Assembly (NCBI GenBank): GCA_963817375.1
Contig: CAWFOB010000008.1
Coordinates: 62,001-126,000 of the forward strand
DNA length: 64,000 nucleotides
DNA from: JACVRM01 sp963817375
GTDB taxonomy: Bacteria; Actinomycetota; Thermoleophilia; Gaiellales; Gaiellaceae
Reading direction: 5' to 3'
Shown here: positions 8,618-18,354 of the stretch, piece by piece
How the letters are laid out: every line of letters starts with the position of its first letter
Numbering within the stretch: the first letter of the stretch is position 1
Program-made: the position numbers and the translations under genes
Notes under the pieces: model-generated
Told to the model about the DNA's origin: nothing
Databases searched by the model: none
The model's input: the letters and a program-made list of their open reading frames with translations, nothing else

Positions 8618-11480
8618 TCAGCGCACTAGGCTCGTACGCGGCGTGATCACCTTGAAGACCCGCGGCGATCCACGCTCGATCCGGTAGATCGTGACCGCGC
8701 CGGCCGTCGTGTCCCCGTTCGAGTCGATCTCGAAGTCGCCGAGGATCCCGCCCCGCACCTTCGTCTTGAAGAGCTCCTTGGTCACCGATGCGCGCGTCCC
8801 GTCGGATCTCGCGATCGCGTCGAGCAGCACGTGGGCGGCCTGTGCCGCCAGCGGCGCATAGGCGCCCGGCGGCTCGCCGACCTCGGTGGTGAATTCGGTA
8901 ACGAACCGCTTTCCGGCGTCGGGGAGCCGGGCGGGCGGCACGATGGGCACGCTGACCGTCATGCCCTCGGCCGCCACCCCTCCGAGCTCGACGAGCTGCC
9001 GGAAGTTGGAGAAGCCGTCCGGCGCCAGCAGCCTCACGCCGGGGCCAAGCGCCGAGCGCAGGCTGGTGAGGACTCCGACCGTGGTCGGATCCAGATACCA
9101 GCTGATGAAGACAGCGTCGGGGCGGGCCCGCGCGACCGCGGCCTCGACCCCCTTGAACTTCGTCCCGTTGACGACCTTTCGCTCGCCGACGATGCGAACC
9201 CCGAGCTTGCCGGCGGCCGACTTGAACGCCTCCGCGAGCGTGGAGGCGCCGGGAAAGTCACCGACCAGCACGTAGGCCGTTCGCGCACCCGTCTGTTTCG
9301 CGAGTATCGCGTTGGCCGCAGCCTGCACGTCGTCGGCCGCCGCGATCCGCACGTAGTTCCGCTTCTTGGCCGGGTAGTAGAAGCCCGGCTCGTCGGGGTC
9401 GGTGCCGGGTGCCTTGCGGGTGAGGCCCGTGTACGTGTTCGAGAAGCTGATCAACGGGAGCGTGCCCTTCGTCCGCTTGTTGAGGATCGGGAGCTCCGCC
9501 TGCGTGCAGCCGCTCGTGAAGGAGCCGATGACGCCGAGGAGGCTCGAGCTTCCTGCATAAGCCTTTGCGTTCGCACGGCACTTGTCGTCCGAATCGGACG
9601 TGGTGTCCGCGACCGAGACGTCACACGACTGGTAGCCGATCGCGTACTCGCCGGCACGAAAGTCGCGTTCCTTCAGCACGTGCTGAATCGCCTGGCTCAA
9701 CTGCGCTCCGGTGGTTCCGTCGCCCTGGAGCCTGAGATCGGACGCGATCAGGTACTGCGGCCGGGCGCTGCCGTGGTAGATCGGCGAGCAGAACGACGTC
9801 GGCAGTGCCTTGAGCTTGCCGCTGTCGACGCTCGTGCCCAGGTTCGGCGTACCGCCGGGCCCGCTCGCCGTGGTGACCCACACCGCGCGCCGCCCGACGG
9901 CGACGTCGGCGAGGCCGGGAGCGACCCAGGTGAGCTCGACCGCGTTCGTCTTCGCGTCGATCCGCGCGAGCGTCCCGTCGCGGTTCGCGACCCATGCGGC
10001 ACCGCGCCCGACGGCGAGCCGGACGGGGCGGTGGTCGATCCCGATCGGCGACCGTTGCGGTGACGGCGCGCTGCTCGGGATCGATCTTCGTGACGGTGGC
10101 CGTGTTCCCGTTCAGCACCCAGACCGCGCCGTCGCCGAGCAGCAACCTGCAGCGGATACGGGCGAGTTCCAGACCCGGCTTCGACGCGATCGGGATCGAC
10201 AGCTGCACGCGACCGCGAGGGTCGAGTCGGATCGCCCTCGCGGCCGCACCGCTGATCGCCCAGACTCCGCCGGCGGCCGCGGCGACAGCGTTGAGCGGGC
10301 TCCCCAGCTTGAGCTTGGTCACCTTCCCGGTCTTCGGCTCGACTCGAACGAGCGATGAGGATCCGTCGGTCACCCAGACCGCGCCGACGCCGGCCGCGAC
10401 CGAGACGGGGTCGAAGCTCTCCCGGCTGAGGTCGTAGACGGGATTGGCCGGCGCGACGCGGAGCCGCTTCAGGACCGTGCGGTACACGGGATCGACCTTG
10501 TGCAGCAGGCCGCTCTTTCCGTCGATGACCCACACCGCACCTTTGCCCACGGCGACGTCGCTCGGGAACCCGCCGATCGGCGTCAGCTTCGACGGCGACG
10601 CTGCGCGCTCGGCGATTTCCGAGATCGTGCTCGACTCGTCGTTGCCGACCCAGACTCCACGCGACGCCGCCTCGATCCTCGCCGGTCGCCCCGGAACCGC
10701 GACCGTGCGGAGGCTTCGCTTGCCATCCGGGCGAATCGCCGCAACCACGTTGCTTGCGGAGACGAGCGGCTTCGCGTCACCGTCCCCCTGCCCGGAGAGG
10801 AGGATGGCCGAGAGAGTCGCAGCCGTGGCGGCGGCGAGGCCCAACGCTCCCGCGACCAGAACGACCGGCCGCCGCCAGGCCGGCCGCGTGACGGCAGCCC
10901 CGGCCGTCTCGACAAGCGGTGCCTCGAGCCGGATCGGCGGAAACGACTCCGGCAACCCCTCTCCCCCAGCCTGGTAGAGCCGGACGGGGCGATCGAGATC
11001 CTTCAGCCGCTGCTCCCCGAGGTCGCGCAGGAAGATGTGCAGGTCCTCTTCCTCGTCCTCGAGGAGCGTCTGGGTCGCCTGCGATACGAGCACCTGGCCG
11101 CCGTGCCCGGCCGCGCCGATCCGTGCAGCACGATGTACGGCGAGCCCCGTGTAGCGACCCTCCGACGCGACCGCCTGACCCGTGTGCAACCCCATGCGCA
11201 CCTTGACCTCGGCCCCGTCGGGCCACGAATGCGACAGCAGCGCGAGCTGGCCCTCCACCGCCGCGAGCACTGCCTCCCGAGCGCTGGCGAAGGCGACGAA
11301 GAAGGAATCGCCCTGCGTGTCGACCTCGTGACCGCCGTGGGCTGCGAAGGCGGCTCGCAGCAGCCGCTGATGGTCGGCAAGCAGTTCGGCGTAGCGCTCG
11401 CGGAGCTGCTTGACCAAGCGCGTCGAACCCTCGATGTCCGTGAACAGAAACGTGACCGCGCCGCTCGGCAGCTCCGCCAT
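8618..11480 (-). CDS. Membrane cyclase fused to propeller and periplasmic amino-acid-binding-type domain (one frameshift)
   Basis: This reads as one ~950-residue protein interrupted by a single extra base near 10047. The N-terminal ~180 residues are a class III cyclase homology domain (FLFTDIEGSTRL, DTQGDSFFVAF, VHRAARIGAAGHGG), with the same Lys-to-Asp and Asn-to-His changes as cassette 2. One membrane helix lies at ~205-228 (VVLVAGALGLAAATAATLSA). Outside the membrane come YVTN/NHL-like propeller blades (GAVWVID, GAVWVTD, GGVWAIS, GAVWVLN). In the shifted frame, from about 10046, two further blades lead into a branched-chain amino-acid-binding-type domain (Peripla_BP_6/ANF receptor): SQAIQHVLKERDF, GVIGSFTSG, LPLISFSNTY, AYVLVGDFPGAS, DAVFISWYLD. 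The start ATG at 11480 fits the family better than an ATG 57 bases upstream. Likely role: a ligand-sensing membrane cyclase. Confidence 0.75.
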
Positions 11481-11558
11481 AGGCGCAAGCGTGACAGCCG
11501 GGACCGGCACATTCCACCGGGGGATGGCACGCGGCACGTACCAGCCACCAAGACTTCA

Positions 11559-11722
11559 TCGGGGCGCCCGGATTCGAACCGGGGACCTCTTGTCCGAGCC
11601 AACAAGTTGCAACGAGACGCAACGAGTTGAAACTGCCTGCAAATCAGGCGTGCACGTACCGGAATCCGCGGTAACGAACTGCAGCAAGTGGAAGCAAGCC
11701 CGTACGCGCGTCGTACGCGCGG
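11559..11722 (-). repeat. att-like repeat R4 (tRNA-Pro 3' end plus arm)
   Basis: The 38-base tRNA-Pro 3' match is unchanged except at its inner end, and the common arm follows. No terminator lies on its left. The rest of the gap 11481-11864 shows no gene or motif. Confidence 0.85.
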
Positions 11723-11864
11723 GCGCACGTCACGTGCTCTCACTGCGGAAGACACCAGGCCTGCGAGGCGGCGGCCGAGCCTACGAACAGGCGTCGTTCC
11801 AGAGCACTGGCGCACGCCGGAGTGCTAAGGCGTCGCGGGTACGGCGCGCCGCAGTTGCGAGTCC

Positions 11865-12716
11865 TCAGCTGAGCTCGTCGATGTAGGCGCTGACGGCGGC
11901 GTCCGCGGATTGCGGATATGCATAGCCGAGTGCTTCGCCAACCTCGCGAGCGGCTCGGCGGAAGAGCGCAACCGTCCGCTCGAATGAGCCGTGCGCAGCG
12001 GCAAGCTCCTCAGCGAGGTCGAACGGCAACTCGCGCTCAATCCCGCGGCCGTACGCGCCCGGCTTCCACTCCCAGCCTCGACCGGTCTCGATCAGCCACT
12101 CGAGCATCGGACGGAGAACGCCGTGCGTGAGGTCTACATCGAGGACGAAGCGCACGAAGAACCGCTCGCCCCGCGCGCGCCCCTTGGCGACGTAGGTGGC
12201 GCTCCACCAGAACTCCTCGACGAGCGCCACGTACTCCGCCTCAGTCGGCTTGTGCGGAATGTGCGCGCGGTACGTCGGCTGCGCCCACCGGGCCGTTGTG
12301 CCGTCCTTGTCGAGCAGCACCCGGTACCCGACGTCGAGGTGGTCGGTCAACCCATGCTCGGCGACGAGGTCGGGGACGTTCGCGGGCCAGAGCATCCAGT
12401 CGACCTTCACACCATCGTCGTAGATGACGCCGCGGAAGAACGTCGTGGTGCCGTGCACGTCGTGCTCGTCTCCCCAGCGTGCGGCAGGCGTCCCGTACGC
12501 CGCAGCCGCGTCGAACCGGTCGAGGTCATCCAGCGCCACGATGACGTCGTAATCAGAAAGCTCGTCGGGTGGCCCTTCCGCCCGCGCGCGCGTGCTTGTG
12601 ACCACAACGACGCGCACAGCGTCCTCCACTTCCGCCCACGCAAGGATGCGAGCAAGGGCGGCGTCCACGGGATGAGAGGAAGGGGCGGACAGTCCAGCGT
12701 TGGCGTCGGTAGTCAC
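11865..12716 (-). CDS. Aminoglycoside 6-adenylyltransferase-like nucleotidyltransferase
   Basis: A 283-residue protein resembling AadK/streptomycin adenylyltransferases, which transfer AMP from ATP to position 6 of streptomycin. The nucleotidyltransferase core shows VVVVTSTRARAEGPPDELSD, the metal-binding pair in LSDYDVIVALDD and a third acidic residue in VKVDWMLW. The C-terminal helical half has family-like blocks (EFWWSATYVAKGRARGE, RFVLDVDLTHGVLRPMLEW). Length matches the family (~280-290). It is alone in cassette 4. Environmental members often have no proven resistance role, so activity on streptomycin is inference. Confidence 0.82.
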   Translation of the reverse strand: MTTDANAGLSAPSSHPVDAALARILAWAEVEDAVRVVVVTSTRARAEGPPDELSDYDVIVALDDLDRFDAAAAYGTPAARWGDEHDVHGTTTFFRGVIYDDGVKVDWMLWPANVPDLVAEHGLTDHLDVGYRVLLDKDGTTARWAQPTYRAHIPHKPTEAEYVALVEEFWWSATYVAKGRARGERFFVRFVLDVDLTHGVLRPMLEWLIETGRGWEWKPGAYGRGIERELPFDLAEELAAAHGSFERTVALFRRAAREVGEALGYAYPQSADAAVSAYIDELS

Positions 12717-12821
12717 GCGCCGAGCTTAAGCGGCGCCCCGGCACGTCGTGTCGCGACGTGCGAGAGCGCCGCCGGGTGCCAGGTACTTCGTCGGCGCGCA
12801 GCGATCCGGCTTCACAAAGAA

Positions 12822-12843
12822 AAAGCCTGCTACGAGGGCTTTT
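12822..12843 (-). terminator. Terminator copy preceding R5
   Basis: A copy of the tRNA-Pro terminator hairpin with one C lost from the stem. Flanking bases (AAAGAAAAAG on the left, CTCAG before the repeat) are also conserved with the tRNA locus. Confidence 0.65.
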
Positions 12844-12848
12844 CTCAG

Positions 12849-13013
12849 TCGGGGCGCCCGGATTTCAACCGGGACCTCTCGTCACAGCCAACAACCTGAA
12901 CAAGACACAACGAATTGAAACTGCCTGCAAATCAGGCGTGCGCGTACGGGAGTCCCCGGTAACGAGCTGCAACAAATGGAAGCAAGGCCGTACGCGCATC
13001 CGTACGCGCAGGG
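12849..13013 (-). repeat. att-like repeat R5 (tRNA-Pro 3' end plus arm)
   Basis: The most diverged tRNA match: one G is lost after the T loop, and the inner end reads CTCGTCACAG instead of CTTGTCCC. The arm is well conserved. It marks the left edge of the 14.6-kb cassette 5, whose right edge is the intact tRNA. The interval 13014-13150 shows nothing recognisable. Confidence 0.8.
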
Positions 13014-13150
13014 TCGCCGGGGCATGCAGCGCGAGCCGTCATTTCCCGAGTTCGACGGCGTTCGCATGAGCCGGCCGATTAGGTGTCACCGAATTGGGCT
13101 TCGGCCGCGGAGCGGACCGTCCGGGGCCGAATAACCGCCTGCCCTCGGGC

Positions 13151-13648
13151 TCACTCGTCGGCGGCTCGCGGCTCGAGCACGACGACAGCCGTCTCGCGCG
13201 GGCGGCGTGCCGGGTAGGTGTCGAGGTTCTTGTCGATTTCACGCCACCGTTGCCATAGCCGTTCACGCTCAGCCCCGACCGCCGCCTTCCGCACCACCTC
13301 GCGGCGGCTCCCGCCGGCGAGGTCGACGGCCGCCTGCGGATCGGCCTGCAGGTTGAGCCACCATGCGGGCTCGGCCGCGCCCCAGCCGTTCATCGCCATC
13401 GAGACGAGATTCGGCCCGTCCTCGTAGTAGCCGTGGATGACGCTCCGCGGCTCGCCGCTGCGCCGACCCGTCGTGGTAAGGCGCACGGCGCCCCACTTGC
13501 CCGGGCGGGGCGCCCAGAGTCCCCTGCGGCCACGGCTCGCTCGCACGACCCGTCGGTGGACATGCGACAACGCCTCGATGAACCACGTGCGGGCCGGCAT
13601 CGATCCGGAACGGTGGTAGGTGCGCCTTGCCGCGACGCGCTTCCGCAC
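13151..13648 (-). CDS. Deazaflavin (F420)-dependent nitroreductase-family protein
   Basis: A 165-residue protein of the Ddn/DUF385 split-barrel family. The signature runs from GKWGAVRLTTTGRRSGEPRS through VSMAMNGWGAAEPAWWLNLQ to ADPQAAVDL, matching the F420-binding core. Members reduce substrates with F420H2. The N-terminal 16 residues (Arg-rich) are probably not translated, and a Met at residue 17 (codon ending 13600) is an alternative start. It is convergent with nothing obvious; R5 lies downstream and the DUF4389 remnant is divergent upstream. Confidence 0.82.
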   Translation of the reverse strand: MRKRVAARRTYHRSGSMPARTWFIEALSHVHRRVVRASRGRRGLWAPRPGKWGAVRLTTTGRRSGEPRSVIHGYYEDGPNLVSMAMNGWGAAEPAWWLNLQADPQAAVDLAGGSRREVVRKAAVGAERERLWQRWREIDKNLDTYPARRPRETAVVVLEPRAADE

Positions 13649-13659
13649 GGTAGTCGCGG

Positions 13660-13877
13660 ATCATGAACGCGCCGTACGCTGGTCATGGCGCGTCGGCTTC
13701 TACACGTTCGGAGCGCTCGGGACCGACGACTATCCGGAGAACCTGCGCCGCGGCTTTCCGCTGATCGGGTGCTGCTGTTCAAGAATCGGTACCCGCGGGA
13801 CATCTTCGACCTCGTGCTGGGCCTCAACCGCTGGGTTCTGCGAGTCGTCGCCTACAAAATGGTGGCGCGCGACGCGA
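13660..13877 (+). pseudogene. Remnant of a DUF4389 membrane-protein gene
   Basis: Two short blocks typical of DUF4389 proteins appear in different frames: RVGFYTFGALGTDDYP (13690-13740), then LLFKNRYPRDIFDLVLGLNR with WVLRVVAYKMVARD (13770-13877). The intervening part of the ~200-residue family is missing and no start codon is evident. This is a deletion plus a frame change, so it is decayed or partially lost. The 3' end abuts the convergent ABC permease gene. Confidence 0.5.
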
Positions 13878-13893
13878 ACACCTCCCTCTTCAA

Positions 13894-15041
13894 TCACGGC
13901 TGCCGGGCAATCCGCCAGGCAGCGTGCAGTCCGACGCGCGGTCCGCTGCGGAGGAGGCCGTGCGTGTAGATGCGCCCCGCGAAGCGGACGAGCAAATAGA
14001 TCGTTGCGAGGACGAGGACGACCGCGACCACGTGCTGCCAGACCGGCACACCGACGAGCGCGCTGCGTGCCGGCAAGACGAGCGGCGCGCTCAGCGGGAA
14101 GACCGTGAGGAGGTTGGCGAGCAGGCCGTTCTCGTCGCTGCTGAGTGCGATGTAGCCGATCCAGTAGACGGCGATGAGCGTGTACGTGACCGGCATGCCG
14201 GCCGAGTTGGCGTCCTCTGTTCTGGAGGCGAGTGCGCCCGCGGCCGCGTAGGCGACGGCGTACAGCGCGAACCCGAGCGCAAACCACGGCATGACGAGCC
14301 CAACGCTGGTACCGAGCGACGCCGGGGCATCGAAGGCACCGCCGGCGAAGAGCGCCGCGGCGAGGCCGCCGATCAGCGCAAGCTGAGAGACGCCGAGCAG
14401 GCCGATCCCGATCACCTTGCCGGCGAGCAGGTGGCGCGAGCGTACGGTCGCGAGGATCAGTTCGACGACGCGGTTACTCTTTTCCTCGACGACGCCGGTG
14501 AGGACCCATTGGCCGTAGATCGCAAGCGCCGCAAGAGGAGCCGCGGCGCCGAAGATCGCGGCGAGCGCCTCGGCGTCCGTCGGCTCGCTCGCCGGCGGCT
14601 CGAGCGTGCTGCTCGTGAGCTCGGGGGCAGAGGGCAGATGGCGTCGCACCGCGCGTACGGCGTCGTCTGCAATCGCTGCCGCCTTCGCGTCGACGTTGGC
14701 GCGGAAGACGAGCCGGCTCTCCGACAGCACGAGCAGCACGTCGACCTCCTTCGTCGTGCAGCGCTCGCCGTCCGGCCGCGGGAGACGCGACCACACGCAA
14801 CCGCACCTTCGCGTCGTCGAACGGCTTCGCCGCCCGTTGCAGTGCGACGTGCAGTCCGGACGGCGCCGGTGCAACCACCGCGACGCGGTAGGTGTTGTCC
14901 GGTCGAGCGCGTTGACGACGAGCGCTCGACCCGCCCACGACCACGAGCATCAGCAGGGTGGAGACGATGAAGACTTTGCTGCGCAGGCGCTCGCGGATCT
15001 CGCGCCAGGGCGACGAGCGTGATCGCACGCCGCGGGCTCAT
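13894..15041 (-). pseudogene. ABC-2 type permease, NatB-like (interrupted by frameshifts)
   Basis: Last gene of a four-gene exporter set. Read across at least two single-base frame breaks (near 15010 and 14780) it gives a ~380-residue ABC-2 permease. It has an N-terminal helix after the start (LRSKVFIVSTLLMLVVVGG), an extracytoplasmic loop, then five or six helices, with the NatB/YhaP-like block VLTGVVEEKSNRVVELILAT near the middle. The family forms exporters for sodium, drugs or peptides with the adjacent ATPase. The ATG at 15041 overlaps the upstream ATPase stop (ATGA). If the breaks are sequencing errors, the gene is normal. Confidence 0.7.
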
Positions 15042-15932
15042 CGATCCACCAGCTCGAGAAACAGCTCGGAGAGGGACGGGGGCCCGTAGCTGAACGCCAC
15101 GACCCGACCCGAGCGCTCGGCCTCTGCGAGCACCTGCTCGGGGTCGACGTCCCGGTTCACGCAGTAGCCGCAGATCGCCGTTGTGGCGCTCGACCAGCTC
15201 GACACCCGCGACGGGCGGCAGCCATTGCGGCGGGCGCGCCTTCGAGCTGGAGCTCGATCCGCCGTCGGTGCGAGCGGCGCCGCAACGCGTCGAGATCGCC
15301 GGTGGCGACGATCCGGCCGTGGTCGATGATCGCGACCTCCTGGCAGATGTCCTCGACCAGCTCGAGCTGATGGCTCGAGAAGACGACCGCGGCGCCGCGG
15401 ACGGCCTCGCCGCGGAGCACGTCCGCGAGCGTGTGCACCGCGACCGGGTCGAGGCCTGCGAACGGCTCGTCGAGAACGAGCAGCTCCGGCTCGTGCAACA
15501 GCGCCGCCGCAAGCTGGACGCGCTGCTGGTTGCCGTGCGAGAGCTCCTCGACCTTCGCGCTGGCGCGCGCGGCGACCCCGAGCCGATCGAGCCAGTCGTC
15601 TGCGGCCGCGCGCGGCGGCGCCCTCCTGCATCCCGTGCAGGCAGCCGAAGTAGGCGAGCTGCTCGGCGACCGGCATACGCGGATAGAGGCCGCGCTCCTC
15701 CGGCATGTAGCCGAACCGAAGCCGCTCCGCCAGCGTGATCGGCCGGCCGTCCCAGAGCAGATCGCCGCTGTCGGGTTCGAGGAGCCCGAAGATCGCGCGC
15801 ATCGTCGTCGTCTTGCCGGCGCCGTTCGGCCCGAGGAAACCGAGCATCCGACCGCGCTCGACCGAGAACGGTGCAGCCGTCGAGCGCCTGCACCCCGCCG
15901 AACCGCTTCCGGATGTCGACGACCCTCAACAT
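15038..15932 (-). pseudogene. ABC exporter ATPase, NatA-like (interrupted by frameshifts)
   Basis: ATP-binding subunit reconstructed over at least five frames. It starts MLRVVDIRKRFGGVQALDG, then has Walker A in FLGPNGAGKTTTMRAIFGLL, the Q-loop region FGYMPEERGLYP, the signature LSHGNQQRVQLAAALLHEP, Walker B ELLVLDEPFAGLDPVA and the switch His in VVFSSHQLELVED. The C-terminal domain ends PSLSELFLELVDR. Breaks lie near 15855, 15620, 15230 and 15170, each one extra base. It pairs with the permease at 13894-15041, whose start codon overlaps its stop. Confidence 0.72.
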
Positions 15933-15935
15933 GGC

Positions 15936-16675
15936 TCACGTGACGTCGCGACGTGCCACGAGGACTGCGCCCGCTGCGACGAATGCGGCGACGTAGCCGA
16001 GCAGGAGCAGTCCGCCTGCGGCGGCGGAGAGGACGTAGTCGGTCGGGGTCGGCGATGATCGCGGAGCTCGCGCCGACCGGCGTGTAGCCGCCGATGCTCG
16101 GGACGAGGCCGCGGATCAGGTTGTCGATGATCATCGTCCAGCAGATCAGCCCGATCACGGCGAGGACCTGGTTGCGGAGCGAGCGCGCCGAAGCCGACGC
16201 CGAGTGCGGCCCACGCTGCGGTCAGAATCGGCGTGCCGAGCACGAGCCAGAGGACGTCGCTCGGTGGAGAGCGCGAGCGGGATGTCGCGGCCGGCGAGGA
16301 TCGCGTAGCCGATCCCGAACGAGAGCCCGATCGCGGCGAGGCCGAAGAGGACGCCCATCAGCAGGCTCGCGAGCACCTTGGCGACGATCACGCGGCTTCG
16401 GCGCGGCGTGACGACGAACGTCGGCCGGATGGTGCCGTGCCGGAACTCGCTCGTGATCGCCATCACGCCGATCAGCGCGGCGAACAGCGCCGCCGAGGTG
16501 CCGGTCGAGAGCACGGCGTACTGGTTCTTGAGCGTCGGCGAGCTCCGGCTTCTCGGTGATGAGGCCGTTCAGCAGCACCGTCAGCAGGATCAGCGCGACC
16601 ATCCCGGCCGAGCAGGCCGAGGTTGGTGCGGGTGGAGCGCATCTTGCGTAGCTCTGCGAGCAGCTGGTCGGTCAT
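15936..16675 (-). pseudogene. ABC-2 type permease (interrupted by frameshifts)
   Basis: A ~245-residue membrane protein reconstructed across five single-base insertions near 16612, 16540, 16262, 16185 and 16045. The pieces are MTDQLLAELRKMRSTRTNL, a helix MVALILLTVLLNGL, the family block GVMAITSEFRHGTIRPTFVV, then four more helices (VLASLLMGVLFGLAAIGLSF and others). This EFRHGTI segment is typical of actinobacterial ABC-2 permeases paired with a DrrA/CcmA-like ATPase. Its ATG overlaps the stop of the ATPase at 16672-17669. Confidence 0.7.
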
Positions 16676-17669
16676 GACGATTCCTCCGCGGTCAGCTCGA
16701 GGAAGACGTCCTCGAGGCTCGACGACTCCGGCACCAGTTCGTGCAGCGGGATGCCGGCGGCGAAGGCGAGCTCGCCGATCTGCGGCGCTCGGCGCGCCAT
16801 CGACGAGCAGCTCGTCGCCGTCGAGCAGCGACGAGTGAATCCCGTCGCTTCTCGAGCTCGTTTTGCAGACGGTGCGCGCCCGGGGCGCGCACGCGCACGC
16901 CGCCGCCGAGGTGCGCGGTCAGCTGTGCGAGCGGCTCGAAGGTGACGAGCGTGCCCTTGTTGATGATCACGACCTGGTCGACCGTCTGCTGCACCTCGGC
17001 GAGCACGTGGCTGGAGACGAGGACCGTCTTGCCTTCGGCGGCGAAGCCGCGCATGAAGTCGCGCAGCCAGCGGACTCCTTCCGGGTCGAGCCCGTTCGCC
17101 GGCTCGTCGAGGATCAGCAGCTCCGGGTCACCGAGCAGCGCACCGGCAAGGCCGAGCCGCTGCCGCATCCCGAGCGAGTAGCTCGCCGACGCGGCGATGC
17201 GCGGCCCCGCTCAGCTCGACGAGCTCGAGCACCGCGTCGACACGCTGCCGGCCGCCCGCTCACGACCCAGGAACCAGTTGCCCACCGTCTGCAGTCCGGC
17301 CCGAGCGCCAGCGCGAGCGAGAACAGGTGGTCGCGGCCGGAGCGGACCGGGATGGAAGTCGGCGGCCTCGAGCACCGCCCCGACCTGCGCTCGCCGAGCG
17401 CTCGAGATCCTGGTAGCGGCGGCCGAAGACGAGCGCTTCGCCCAGCGGTCGGCTGGACGAGGTGGAGCAGCATCCGCAGCGTCGTCGTCTTGCCGGCGCC
17501 GTTCGGGCCGAGGAAGCCGGTGACGGTGCCGCGCTCGAGCGCGAACGACAGATCGTCGACCGCGACCAGCGTCGCCGAACCGCTTCGTCAGATGCTCGGC
17601 CACCACGACCGGCCCATCGCCGGCACGGCTTTCGACCGTGGGCGCAACAGGCTGTGACACGACCGCCAT
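16672..17669 (-). pseudogene. ABC exporter ATPase, CcmA-like (interrupted by frameshifts)
   Basis: First gene of the exporter set, start MAVVSQPVAPTVE. The frame breaks near 17575 (one extra base) and several more times before 17170. Pieces in order: VVVAEHLTKRFG, VTGFLGPNGAGKTTTLRMLL (Walker A), VGAVLEAADFHPG (Q-loop region), MRQRLGLAGALLGDP (start of the last intact piece), ELLILDEPANGLDPEGVRWL (Walker B), TVLVSSHVLAEVQQTVD (switch His). The closing motif SSLEDVFLELTAEES is typical of this subfamily. It is probably energetically coupled to the permease at 15936-16675. Confidence 0.72.
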
Positions 17670-17788
17670 CTACGAACCTCCCTCGATGGAGTCGTCCTCG
17701 AGTGCCGTTGGAGCGGCTCGGTGGCATGCCGCGGGTCGGCTGCGGCCGATTGCGGAGCGTTGCCGCACCGGACTGGACACGGGGACGT

Positions 17789-18292
17789 TCACGGCAAGCT
17801 CGGCCCCGATGTGACCGGCATCACGAGGTGCTTGACCGGCTGCGGGAACGTGCGCCGCGCGCGGTCGACCACGTTCCGGTGCAACCAGCGTGACGGGCGC
17901 TGCCGCGGGGTGACGATGAGGATCTCGTCGGCGGGGAACTCGTGCAACGCGTCGGCGATCGCCCGCACGGGGTCGCGGTCGCCGAGCCGGCCCTGCACGC
18001 GGATGCCGTCGCGCGCGAGGCAGGCGAGACATCCGCGCAGCCTGTGCATCGCGTCCGCGCGGGCCGCGTCCTCGTCCACGTACCACTGCGTCGCCGCCGC
18101 TTCGCGGGCCGGCGCGATGACGAACGCTTCGGGCGGCGGGCCTTCGGCGCCGGTGCGCACGCTGGCGCAGAGCTCGGGCGACGTACACGGTTCGTCGATG
18201 ACGATCAGGACGCGGCGCAGCCCCGAGATTCGAAGCTGCTGCCGGCGACCTGGCTGTCTCGCCGTTCGGGTCGGTATGGGTGTGGTCGTCAT
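17789..18292 (-). CDS. Usp-like (universal stress protein fold) protein
   Basis: A 167-residue protein with one divergent UspA-like Rossmann domain (RVLIVIDEP at the first strand, then GDRDPVRAIADALHEFPADE and ILIVTPRQRPSRWLHRNVVD). The canonical ATP-binding G-2X-G-9X-G(S/T) loop is replaced by the Arg-rich segment, so nucleotide binding is doubtful. It lies upstream of the frameshifted ABC set and downstream of a tandem Usp gene. Related proteins are usually linked to stress genes in actinobacteria. Function otherwise unknown. Confidence 0.65.
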   Translation of the reverse strand: MTTTPIPTRTARQPGRRQQLRISGLRRVLIVIDEPCTSPELCASVRTGAEGPPPEAFVIAPAREAAATQWYVDEDAARADAMHRLRGCLACLARDGIRVQGRLGDRDPVRAIADALHEFPADEILIVTPRQRPSRWLHRNVVDRARRTFPQPVKHLVMPVTSGPSLP

Positions 18293-18354
18293 GTGGGCCT
18301 CCTGGGATCAGGCTGTTGTGAGGTTGCCCGCGCGGTGTCTGCCATCGTCCGCCC

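Larger units (their letters stand above)
8321..11558. mobile_element. Cassette 3 between att-like repeats R3 and R4
   Basis: A 3.2-kb interval occupied almost entirely by one minus-strand gene, the cyclase-propeller-binding-protein fusion. No terminator precedes R4. No integrase is seen. Confidence 0.6.
11559..12848. mobile_element. Cassette 4 between att-like repeats R4 and R5
   Basis: The smallest unit, 1.29 kb, with a single minus-strand AadK-like gene and a terminator copy at its right end. One gene plus a recombination-type site recalls an integron cassette, but the site is tRNA-derived and not attC-like. Confidence 0.6.

Noticed and set aside
1145..13013. R1-R5 as functional tRNA genes
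   Set aside because: All lack the D arm, the 5' acceptor strand and a complete anticodon stem, so no cloverleaf can form.
1145..13013. Classical integron with attC sites
   Set aside because: The recurring sites are tRNA 3' ends with a 10-bp-spaced arm. They do not have the attC R-L box layout, and no IntI gene is visible.
13894..17669. Programmed +1 frameshifting in the ABC genes
   Set aside because: There are too many sites per gene with no shared slippery sequence; sequence error or decay explains it more simply.
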